Of a stretch of DNA of 64,000 nt, positions 57,789 through 64,000 are shown piece by piece. Location: NCBI GenBank assembly GCA_023664485.1, contig JAMPFK010000001.1:626031-690030 (forward strand), written 5' to 3'. The stretch's first letter is position 1. Each line of letters begins with the position of its first letter. This DNA comes from Bacteroides fragilis (GTDB taxonomy: Bacteria; Bacillota; Clostridia; Lachnospirales; Lachnospiraceae). Made by a program: the position numbers and the translations under genes. Below the pieces are notes generated by a model. The model made no database searches. It was not told the DNA's origin and saw only the letters and a list, made by a program, of their open reading frames with translations.

Positions 57789-57839
57789 AAATTCCTCAGA
57801 CAAAATATGTATTATATAGCAAACGACATAACAGTAAAT

Positions 57840-57870
57840 AAATGTCAAAAAATAATTTTTGACATTTCCA
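57840..57870. repeat. Dispersed intergenic repeat, copy A (first half)
   Basis: A 12-bp perfect stem with a 4-nt loop (57840-57867) follows the GH112 stop. It shares its sequence with the first half of copy B (63190-63219). It may also work as the terminator of GH112. The preceding bases 57821-57833 repeat the GTAAACGACAT-type motif of the rhaM leader. Confidence 0.65.
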
Positions 57871-57885
57871 ATGCCGTTAACTGTA

Positions 57886-57930
57886 AAAGGCTTTCTTCGT
57901 CCGCGTCCTGTGCGGTCTTAGAAAGCCTTT
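57886..57930 (-). terminator. Terminator of the AraC gene
   Basis: An 11-bp perfect stem (57920-57930 with 57886-57896) and a 23-nt loop lie just after the AraC stop codon. On the minus strand TTTTAC follows. It lies between convergent genes and may also stop GH112 transcripts. Confidence 0.65.
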
Positions 57931-57938
57931 CTGTCCTG

Positions 57939-58904
57939 TTATGGCTCCGGATACATCCAGCCCGAATATTCCAAAATAGACATACTGTGCGCCTGCTGCT
58001 CATCCGACTGCAGCATCCGGCGTCTGTACTCTCTCGGCGACTGCTGCATCAGGCGGTAAAAATAACGGTTATAGCTTGATACCGACTGAAATCCCACCGC
58101 CTCCGAAATGTTTAAAATGGAATCATTCGTACTGCAGAGAAGGCCGCAGGATTTCTGAATACGGGTATTATTCACATAGTTCAAAGGCGAAATCTGCATG
58201 GTCGAATTGAAGATCCGCCGAAAATGGGTCGGGCTCCAATGGCACAGATCCGCCAGAAATTCCATGCTGAACTGTTTCATATAGTTATTTTCGATATAAT
58301 CCAGCGCCGGCGCGATCGACAGCGGTGTGACCGAATCCGAAAAGCCCCCCCCTCCTTCATTTTCGTCCTCCTGCGACTGAATACGGTATATTTCAATATA
58401 CAAAGCGAGCATCAGCCCTCTGGCGGAGAACTGATAGCCCTGCTTTTCTTCCTGAAGCTCCTTAATGATCAGCATTAACAGCTGGTACACGCTCGGATAA
58501 AATTCCCTGTTCAGGATATATTTAAAATTTTTAAAAGCATACGGCTGTAAATCATAATTTTTCCATGTGGATGGCAGCGAATGGATAAAGAGGCCCTTCG
58601 GATCCATGTAAAGATACGACCAGAGGCTTAAGCTCGACGCGCCCGGCGTGCTGTAAGTAGAATGCGGTACGTTCTGCGGGATAATGGTAACATCCCCCTC
58701 CCGGAAAGGGACCGTCTCTCCGTAAAAATCCATAAAACCGCCTTCCGAATGGCAGATTCCGATTTCCAGGCAGTTATGGAAGTGCAGCCTGTCCCTCGCC
58801 ACGTTGGAAATCCTCCAGTGTTCCCCGGACAGCAGCAGCGCCGGAAAATGGGGGGACAGATAATAATTTCGATATTCCGTTATCGCATTCATGGGTTTTG
58901 CCAT
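57939..58904 (-). CDS. AraC family transcriptional regulator
   Basis: The 321-residue protein has an N-terminal cupin-like sensor region (about 25-110: HFHNCLEIGICHSEGGFMDF, REGDVTIIPQNVPHSTYS). Its C-terminal DNA-binding domain starts about 210 (IENNYMKQFSMEFLADLCHWSPTHFRRIFNSTMQISPLNYVNN) and has the second helix-turn-helix LNISEAVGFQSVSSYNRYFYRLMQQSPREYRRRM. It probably senses a sugar and activates the GH operon or the ABC importer. AGGGAGGGC precedes the ATG. Confidence 0.93.
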   Translation of the reverse strand: MAKPMNAITEYRNYYLSPHFPALLLSGEHWRISNVARDRLHFHNCLEIGICHSEGGFMDFYGETVPFREGDVTIIPQNVPHSTYSTPGASSLSLWSYLYMDPKGLFIHSLPSTWKNYDLQPYAFKNFKYILNREFYPSVYQLLMLIIKELQEEKQGYQFSARGLMLALYIEIYRIQSQEDENEGGGGFSDSVTPLSIAPALDYIENNYMKQFSMEFLADLCHWSPTHFRRIFNSTMQISPLNYVNNTRIQKSCGLLCSTNDSILNISEAVGFQSVSSYNRYFYRLMQQSPREYRRRMLQSDEQQAHSMSILEYSGWMYPEP

Positions 58905-58936
58905 CGGACAGCCCTCCCTTTTGTTTCGTAGCTTAA

Positions 58937-58965
58937 ATTATAGTGAAAGCAGGAATAAATGTCAA
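58937..58965 (-). promoter_or_regulatory. Sigma-A promoter of the AraC gene
   Basis: On the minus strand perfect TTGACA (58960-58965) and TATAAT (58937-58942) are separated by 17 bp. Confidence 0.85.
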
Positions 58966-59025
58966 GAACAGGCCTCTGTGCGGCACAGACGGCATGCGCC
59001 GCAGAGTGTGCCCGCCGGACGCACC

Positions 59026-59062
59026 AAAAAGCCGCCGCCCGGAATCTATCGGGCGGCGGCCC
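59026..59062 (-). terminator. Terminator of the ABC importer operon
   Basis: An 11-bp GC-rich perfect stem (59050-59060 with 59031-59041) and an 8-nt loop follow the binding-protein gene. On the minus strand TTTTTGG follows; six T residues also follow on the plus strand. Confidence 0.85.
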
Positions 59063-59104
59063 TTTTTTCATTCAAAATGATTTTTCATTTTCTGTCAGAC
59101 AGCC

Positions 59105-60838
59105 TTACTGTAATCTCGTTGTATTGCCAGCATTGAGCGCTTCCAGTCTCTCGTCCGCGATTTCCTGGAAACCGGCGTCGAGATATTTCTGAGTCAATTC
59201 TTCGTACTTCGCATCAAACTCTTCCGGTTTGCACTGTGTCAGCGTATCATAATACTCTGTCCAGAGAGAATTCAGCGTTCCTGAATATTCAGATGCGGAA
59301 TCGATCGCTACTGCAAAAATACAGTCTGTACAAGCCAGCCCCTGTGCTGCAGCTTCCTGCTGTGTATTATAGAAGTCAAGAATATCTGCCGAGAAATCCT
59401 GAGGAAGCCCCTGCGGAGATGTCGAATTAATCATATCTTCAATCGTACCTGCATCTCTGCTCTCGATCGTTACGCACCAGTAGTCTTTGTTGTTGTTAAA
59501 GCCCTGTTTGCTCTCGCCTTCATATTCAGCTACGCCTACCGGAAGGCCATTTTCCATGTTGTAGTTCTCGCCTTCGATACCCCACTGGAATGTGAAGAGG
59601 TTTTCTTCCTGTGTCAGCCATTCCATATACATCCATGCCGCTTTCAGTTCATCTTCCGTAGCGGAAGAAGAGAAACCGATGATCATACCGAACGGGTTAT
59701 TCGTACGATATGCGTTTACTCCGCCATAAGCCGCATCTGCGGGAACGATTGCCAGCTCCGCATCCGGATTCTGCTCATAGAAGGAATTCAGCCAATCCAT
59801 ATCCGCGGAAATATATGCGCCGTAAGAATACTGCTTGCCATTGATAAAGTTGGATTTTGCCGTTTCAGAATCCGTAATATAATATTCCGGATTCTTGATG
59901 CCGAGATTATAGTCCTCGTTTGCCTGCTGAAGCAGTTTTCTGGTAGGCTCCCAGTTCATCGCAACGATGCTGTAATCGCCGTACATTGCCCACTCTTCCT
60001 CATTCAGAGGATAGGTTCTCTGTCCATAGTTCTGCGTATCAGCGCCGCTGGAAACCATATTGCCGCCGCCGGGATATTCACACAGACCCGCTTCTTTAAT
60101 CTTGAGCATAGCGTCTAACCAGTCTTCCCGCGTCGTAGGCACTTCATTGTAGCCAACCTCTTTCAGCCAGTCAAGACGAACCCAGTTCTGATATGTATAA
60201 GTAGAATCGTAGTACGGTCTTTCAGCCAGCGCGAAATATGTTTCGCCGCCAATCTGCGTATAAGAAAGCTGGTTGAGATCTACCATTCTCTGATAGTAGG
60301 TCGGCGCAACCTGTGCAAAATCATCCAGGCTGAAAGTCGTCAGATAACCGTCGTTAGCCCACTGCGTTACCTTCGGATAGTCGTACTCCATCAGGATCGT
60401 CGGCAGATCGTCCGCCGCCGCGAGGAGCGCATAGTCTGTCATAACGTCCGTTCTGGTGATCGGCACATACTGTACAGTAATGTTGTACTGGTCGCCGAAG
60501 TTTTCCTGAATCCATTTCGTCCAGTAGTTGTCGTCAACAGTCGGCACGCCTTCCACGCCTCTGTCGTAAACGGCTACCTTCAATGTTACGTTGTCGGCAA
60601 AAGCTTCCCAGCCGTCCATACCAGCCGCACCGGCGTCCGCCGCAGGCTCCGTTGTCGTGTCAGCCGCCGCGCTGTTATCTGTCGCCGCCGCGCTGTTGTC
60701 AGCTGCCGCATTATCGGTCGTCTGTGTATCCGTCGTGCCGGATGTACCAGAACCGCCGCCGCAGCCGCTGAGCATTCCCATAGCCATCGCACCGGTCAAT
60801 GCGAAGACTAAAACCTTTTGAAGAACATTCTTCTTCAT
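59105..60838 (-). CDS. Carbohydrate ABC transporter substrate-binding lipoprotein (LplA-like)
   Basis: The 577-residue protein has a lipoprotein signal peptide: basic MKKNVLQK, hydrophobic core, and lipobox LSGC with Cys26. A low-complexity Thr/Asp/Ala-rich linker follows (about 27-75), then a family-1 solute-binding fold (VTLKVAVYDRGVEG; ...WIQENFGDQYNITVQYVPITRTDVM; later MYMEWLTQEENLFTFQWGIEG). The length and motifs match LplA/YtcQ-type binders for oligosaccharides. It follows two permease genes in one operon. Probable substrates are rhamnogalacturonan or other pectic oligosaccharides, inferred from context. Confidence 0.92.
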   Translation of the reverse strand: MKKNVLQKVLVFALTGAMAMGMLSGCGGGSGTSGTTDTQTTDNAAADNSAAATDNSAAADTTTEPAADAGAAGMDGWEAFADNVTLKVAVYDRGVEGVPTVDDNYWTKWIQENFGDQYNITVQYVPITRTDVMTDYALLAAADDLPTILMEYDYPKVTQWANDGYLTTFSLDDFAQVAPTYYQRMVDLNQLSYTQIGGETYFALAERPYYDSTYTYQNWVRLDWLKEVGYNEVPTTREDWLDAMLKIKEAGLCEYPGGGNMVSSGADTQNYGQRTYPLNEEEWAMYGDYSIVAMNWEPTRKLLQQANEDYNLGIKNPEYYITDSETAKSNFINGKQYSYGAYISADMDWLNSFYEQNPDAELAIVPADAAYGGVNAYRTNNPFGMIIGFSSSATEDELKAAWMYMEWLTQEENLFTFQWGIEGENYNMENGLPVGVAEYEGESKQGFNNNKDYWCVTIESRDAGTIEDMINSTSPQGLPQDFSADILDFYNTQQEAAAQGLACTDCIFAVAIDSASEYSGTLNSLWTEYYDTLTQCKPEEFDAKYEELTQKYLDAGFQEIADERLEALNAGNTTRLQ

Positions 60839-60934
60839 AATAATGTTTCCTCCTTTTCAAAATAAGATTTTGATTTATAGTAAATCTGCTTTCACAGACT
60901 ACTATCAGTTTGTACAGCCATATCTCCATGACCT

Positions 60935-60960
60935 GTCAGTCCGGGCTCTTCCGGACTGAC
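60935..60960 (-). promoter_or_regulatory. Stem-loop between permease and binding-protein genes
   Basis: A 10-bp perfect stem (60951-60960 with 60935-60944) and a 6-nt loop lie 17 bp after the permease stop. No T-tract follows. Such hairpins often protect or process mRNA so that the binding protein is made in excess. Confidence 0.55.
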
Positions 60961-60977
60961 GGTTAAAATCTCCGGTT

Positions 60978-61901
60978 TTAACCTTTGACCGCGCCTACCA
61001 TCGCGCCCTTTACGAAATACTTCTGTAAGAACGGATAGATGATAATGATCGGTATCGTAACGAACATAATCGACGCCGCCTGCAGAACCTCCGGCGTACT
61101 CGTTACGGCCGCCGCTTCGGAAAGCGTCGTAGTCTGCGCCTCTGTCGCGGACGCGACCATCTGATAGAGTTTATACTGAACCATTTTCAGATTATCGCTT
61201 CTGATATAGTACTGGTTATCAGCGTATGCGTTCCAGCGGCCTACCGCGTAGAACAGGGACAGCGTCGCAATGATCGGTTTGGACAGCGGCAGTACGATAT
61301 GCCATAAAATCTGGATATTCGATGCGCCGTCGAGGAATGCCGATTCCTCCAGACTGTCCGGTATCGTCGATTGCAGATAAGTCTTCATAATCAGCATATT
61401 GTAAGGCGAATAAATCAACGGCCAGATCAATACCCACATCGTATCCAGAAGTTTCATATCCTTAAACAGCAGATATGTAGGAATCAGGCCGGCGGTAAAA
61501 TACATGGGTACCATCAGGAGAAACGTAAATACCCCTTTGCCTTTCAGTCTCTTCTTGGATAACGGATATGCCGCGCTGGTACATGCAACCATACCCAGGG
61601 CGGTAAAAATGACCGTTACGATTACGCTGTACCCCATCGCCCGCACCATCGAACCATCCTTGAACAGAGATACATAGGCGTCAAAGGTAATCTCTTTCGG
61701 TATCAGATAGACCTGTTTTGCCAGTACCGCACTGTTGCTGGAAATGGATTTCGCAGCCAGATAAATGAACGGCAGAATACAGGTAAGGCACAAAAGTCCA
61801 AGAACGATCATGATCAGCGCGTCGCTGACACGGAACTTATTGATCGCCCGGCTGCCATCGGGTGTTACTTCTTCATTATTTACAGCTTTATTCTTAGCCA
61901 T
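60978..61901 (-). CDS. Carbohydrate ABC transporter permease (LplC/YtcP-like)
   Basis: AAGGAGGG lies directly at the first ATG of the frame (61907), so the start is the second ATG at 61899-61901 (307 residues). Six predicted membrane segments are visible (ALIMIVLGLLCLTCILPFIYL and others). The permease EAA-like motif reads EESAFLDGASNIQILWHIVLPLSKPIIATLSLF. The C-terminal end, LQKYFVKGAMVGAVKG, is typical of LplC/YtcP. It lies 12 bp after the first permease. It pairs with a shared ATPase (MsmX-like) encoded elsewhere. Confidence 0.94.
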   Translation of the reverse strand: MAKNKAVNNEEVTPDGSRAINKFRVSDALIMIVLGLLCLTCILPFIYLAAKSISSNSAVLAKQVYLIPKEITFDAYVSLFKDGSMVRAMGYSVIVTVIFTALGMVACTSAAYPLSKKRLKGKGVFTFLLMVPMYFTAGLIPTYLLFKDMKLLDTMWVLIWPLIYSPYNMLIMKTYLQSTIPDSLEESAFLDGASNIQILWHIVLPLSKPIIATLSLFYAVGRWNAYADNQYYIRSDNLKMVQYKLYQMVASATEAQTTTLSEAAAVTSTPEVLQAASIMFVTIPIIIIYPFLQKYFVKGAMVGAVKG

Positions 61902-61913
61902 TTTCATCCCTCC

Positions 61914-62858
61914 TTATAGCAAACCTTCTTCACCGAGCACCTTGGCGAATTTATCCGCCGCAAGCACCAGTATAACGCCGATTACAGACTGGAACAGGCC
62001 AACCGCCGTAGCCATGGAAAACTGGGAATTTCCAAGACCTTTCTCATATATGTAAATCGCGAGCTGATACTGGAAGTCCTTAACCTGTGAATTCCCGAAT
62101 ACCGCAAGACGCTCGTAGTTACTGTTCATGACACGGCCTAAATTGATAATCAAAAGCGTAATGATCGTCGGTTTAATGCCCGGAAGGGTGATGTGCCACA
62201 TTCTCTTCCAACGGCCCGCGCCGTCTATCATGGCCGCCTCGTAAAGTTCGCCGCTGATGCTGGTGATACCGGCCAGATACATGATCGTTCCCCATCCCAT
62301 CGTCTGCCATACGCCAATCAGCAGGTAGGTAACGGCCCAGTGCCATTTCTCCGTCAGGAACGGGATCGCCTCATGCCCCATATTCGTTAATAAAATATTG
62401 ATCAGGCCGCTGCTCGGTTTAAAGAGCTGATAAGCAACGCTGCCGATGATCGCCCAAGATAAAAAGTGCGGCAGATACAGGATCGTCTGCGATACTTTCT
62501 TGAAATTGGGATAACGCAGCTCGTTGAGCAGCAGGGCAAGAAGGATCGGGATCGGCGTTCCGACGAGCAGATCCAAAAAGTTAAAAACGAGGGAGTTTCT
62601 CAGCGCGCGCAGGAAATCCGCATCCTTAAAAATCCTTCTGAAGATATCGAGCCCTACCCATTCGCTGCCCGCATAACCCTTTGCCGGTTTGTAGTTCATA
62701 AATACCATCCGCAGACCCGGATATGCAGCATAACTGAAAAGAAATACCAATGCCAGCGGTATTAACAATAACAGATATAGCTGCCAGTCACGCTTAAAAG
62801 CGTTTTTCCATGTAGTCTTCACCTTTACGGCAGGTTCAGACGTGTTGCTTTTCGCCAT
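61914..62858 (-). CDS. Carbohydrate ABC transporter permease (LplB/YteP-like)
   Basis: The frame starts at 62867, but GGGAGG lies directly at that ATG. The next ATG at 62856-62858 has correct spacing (314 residues, MAKSNTSEPAVK). Membrane segments include LYLLLLIPLALVFLFSYAAYPGL. The permease motif reads YEAAMIDGAGRWKRMWHITLPGIKPTIITLLIINLG. It is the first gene of the importer operon. Typical of LplB/YteP, which import oligosaccharides of pectin or related glycans. Confidence 0.94.
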   Translation of the reverse strand: MAKSNTSEPAVKVKTTWKNAFKRDWQLYLLLLIPLALVFLFSYAAYPGLRMVFMNYKPAKGYAGSEWVGLDIFRRIFKDADFLRALRNSLVFNFLDLLVGTPIPILLALLLNELRYPNFKKVSQTILYLPHFLSWAIIGSVAYQLFKPSSGLINILLTNMGHEAIPFLTEKWHWAVTYLLIGVWQTMGWGTIMYLAGITSISGELYEAAMIDGAGRWKRMWHITLPGIKPTIITLLIINLGRVMNSNYERLAVFGNSQVKDFQYQLAIYIYEKGLGNSQFSMATAVGLFQSVIGVILVLAADKFAKVLGEEGLL

Positions 62859-62932
62859 AAAAATCATCCTCCCTTTAACTTTTGGCGGTAGTTTTTGTTA
62901 ATATTGTACATTTCTCCTCTACTCGCTCCTTT

Positions 62933-62938
62933 ATTATA
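62933..62938 (-). promoter_or_regulatory. -10 box of the ABC importer operon
   Basis: TATAAT on the minus strand, 74 bp before the lplB-like start, lacks a good -35 box (TTAGAA at 18 bp is the best). An activator such as the nearby AraC protein is therefore likely. The rest of the 62859-63221 gap holds a terminator and copy B of a dispersed repeat; no gene is visible. Confidence 0.45.
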
Positions 62939-63087
62939 GGATGAAATGACAAAGCATTCTAATCAATACGTTTCGAAAACTATGCAAAAACGACCATTTA
63001 CAAAGGGGCCGTATGGTAACGAACACACACAGGAAAATCGCTTCGCGATTATCTCGCTCTTTGGAGTAATTTCCCAATTATACGAAA

Positions 63088-63122
63088 AGGACAGGCACAG
63101 CCTTTATGACTGTGCCTGTCCT
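63088..63122 (-). terminator. Terminator of the OppA-type gene
   Basis: A 13-bp perfect stem (63110-63122 with 63088-63100) and a 9-nt loop lie about 100 bp after the stop codon. On the minus strand TTTTCG follows; on the plus strand GTTGTTTTA follows. Confidence 0.75.
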
Positions 63123-63142
63123 GTTGTTTTATCCTTGAAATT

Positions 63143-63219
63143 CTCTATTCCTGCTTAGCCTGTGAAAAATTTACTTTTCGCAATTTTCAGGAAATGTCAA
63201 AAATTATTTTTTGGCATTT
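63143..63219 (-). repeat. Dispersed intergenic repeat, copy B (full)
   Basis: On the minus strand this contains two hairpins in series: the AATGCCAAAAAAT / TTTTTGACATT stem (63190-63219) and the GCGAAAA / TTTTCACA stem (63157-63180). The first half matches copy A with one difference and the second half matches copy C. The arms differ by T/C changes that keep pairing. It lies just after the OppA-type stop and may act as a terminator. Confidence 0.65.
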
Positions 63220-63221
63220 TC

Positions 63222-64000
63222 TTATTCAGCAATATCCGCATACATGAAGAACCAGTATCCGTAAGGTGAATGCCAGGAACCTGTAATCTTATCGCTCTGT
63301 AACCAGAAGTCGTTGTAATAAGCTACCGGAATACATCCTGCTTCTTCCATTAAGATATCTTCCGCTTTATGAAGAGCCTCGGAACGCTCCGCCGCATCCA
63401 GCGTCGTTCTGGACAGTTCCATCGCCGCATCATATTCCGCGTTGCTGAATTTACCGTCGTTATTGCCGTTCGTGGAATAAAGCAGATCCAGCATATTGGA
63501 AGGATCGCTGTAGTCTCCTACCCAGCCGTTACGAGCGGAATCATAATCGCCGTTACGTCTCATAGGCGTGAAGCTTGCCCACTCAACGATTTCTACCTGA
63601 AGATCGATGCCGATCTCTCCCCATGCCTGCTGTAAATATTCGGCAACAACTTTGTGATAGCCGGCGTCATTTGTGGAATAGGTAATGGAAGGAAGTCCCT
63701 GTCCATCCGGATATCCCGCATCCGCTAACAGCTGCTTCGCCTCTTCGACATTCGCTTCATGATTTGTCGTATCGATGTAAGGCTGTCCGCCGTTCGCATT
63801 ATCGATGAACTGGCTTCCGTCCGTATCGATCCAGCCGGGGCCCATGAAGTTGCTTGCCGGAGAATAAGTACCCTGCATCAGCGTATTCGCAACATATTCA
63901 CGGTCGATCGCAAGGCTTAACGCTTTACGGACGTTCACATCGTTGAAAGGCTCTCTCTGCGTATTAACGCTCAGATAATAAGTACCGATGATCGGATCTA
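63222..64000 (-). CDS. Peptide/oligopeptide ABC transporter substrate-binding protein (OppA-type), C-terminal part
   Basis: The frame runs off the right edge. At least 258 residues are visible. The C-terminal half of the SBP_bac_5 fold shows NVRKALSLAIDREYVANTL, the EEAKQLLADAGYPDGQGLP motif, and LQQAWGEIGIDLQVEIVEWASF. Then DYDSARNGWVGDYSDPSNMLDLLYS and the C-terminal AEDILMEEAGCIPVAYYNDFWL complete the family pattern. It should be an extracellular lipoprotein delivering peptides to an Opp-type importer; the start is outside the window. Confidence 0.95.
   Translation of the reverse strand, partial: DPIIGTYYLSVNTQREPFNDVNVRKALSLAIDREYVANTLMQGTYSPASNFMGPGWIDTDGSQFIDNANGGQPYIDTTNHEANVEEAKQLLADAGYPDGQGLPSITYSTNDAGYHKVVAEYLQQAWGEIGIDLQVEIVEWASFTPMRRNGDYDSARNGWVGDYSDPSNMLDLLYSTNGNNDGKFSNAEYDAAMELSRTTLDAAERSEALHKAEDILMEEAGCIPVAYYNDFWLQSDKITGSWHSPYGYWFFMYADIAE

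Noticed and set aside
1..64000. CRISPR arrays, prophage genes, insertion sequences, integrases and rRNA genes
   Set aside because: I saw no regularly spaced direct repeats, no transposase or integrase, no cas gene and no rRNA-like stretch in the window.

Overview
The window looks like a chromosomal segment of a motile, Gram-positive, sugar-fermenting member of the Clostridia, most likely family Lachnospiraceae. The evidence is Firmicutes-style gene order (rpmG-secE-nusG-rplK-rplA, rplJ-rplL-rpoB-rpoC, rpsL-rpsG-fusA-tuf), strong AGGAGG ribosome binding sites, near-consensus sigma-A promoters, FliW/CsrA and FlgM flagellar control, and lplA/lplB/lplC-like carbohydrate ABC transporters. This placement is an inference from gene content; no rRNA is present to confirm it.

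Region 1 (1-18222) is informational. Read on the minus strand, it runs rpmG, secE, nusG, rplK, rplA, a CapA-like membrane protein, rplJ, rplL, rpoB, rpoC, rpsL, rpsG, fusA, tuf. Promoters precede rpmG, rplJ, rpoB and rpsL. A ribosomal L10 leader with an attenuator precedes rplJ. The rpsL promoter is embedded in the rpoC terminator hairpin.

Region 2 (18362-47813) is motility. A flagellar-sigma promoter drives a FlxA-like protein, followed by an orphan FliD-like protein. After a lone biotin-dependent carboxyltransferase and a UDP-galactopyranose mutase with its XRE regulator comes a plus-strand array of seven glycosyltransferases, five of them paralogous GT2-TPR proteins of SunS type. It runs up to the convergent flagellin gene. 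Then come a FliT/FlgN-like chaperone, fliS, a giant fliD and flaG, two divergent CgeB-like glycosyltransferases, another GT2, csrA, fliW, an enlarged flgL, two tandem flgK paralogues, flgN and flgM. Four promoters matching TAAA/TAAT-N15-NCCGATAY mark the late flagellar regulon, and the flagellin leader has a hairpin with GGA in its loop that fits CsrA control. The layout suggests a flagellar filament/cap modification locus.

Region 3 (47838-50920) encodes a signalling unit of a hybrid histidine kinase, a LytS-type kinase and a response regulator in overlapping frames.

Region 4 (51001-64000) is a pectin (rhamnogalacturonan-I) side-product utilisation locus: a TIM-barrel sugar isomerase/epimerase, L-rhamnose mutarotase, GH105 unsaturated glycuronyl hydrolase, a CE12-like acetylesterase with an SLH-like tail, a GH112 galactoside phosphorylase, an AraC regulator and a complete carbohydrate ABC importer lacking only its ATPase. 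The enzymes have no signal peptides, so oligosaccharides are probably imported and then taken apart in the cytoplasm. Intergenic regions here are rich in inverted repeats, including a perfect 47-bp inverted repeat and a dispersed repeat family. The window ends inside a peptide-binding (OppA-type) protein gene.
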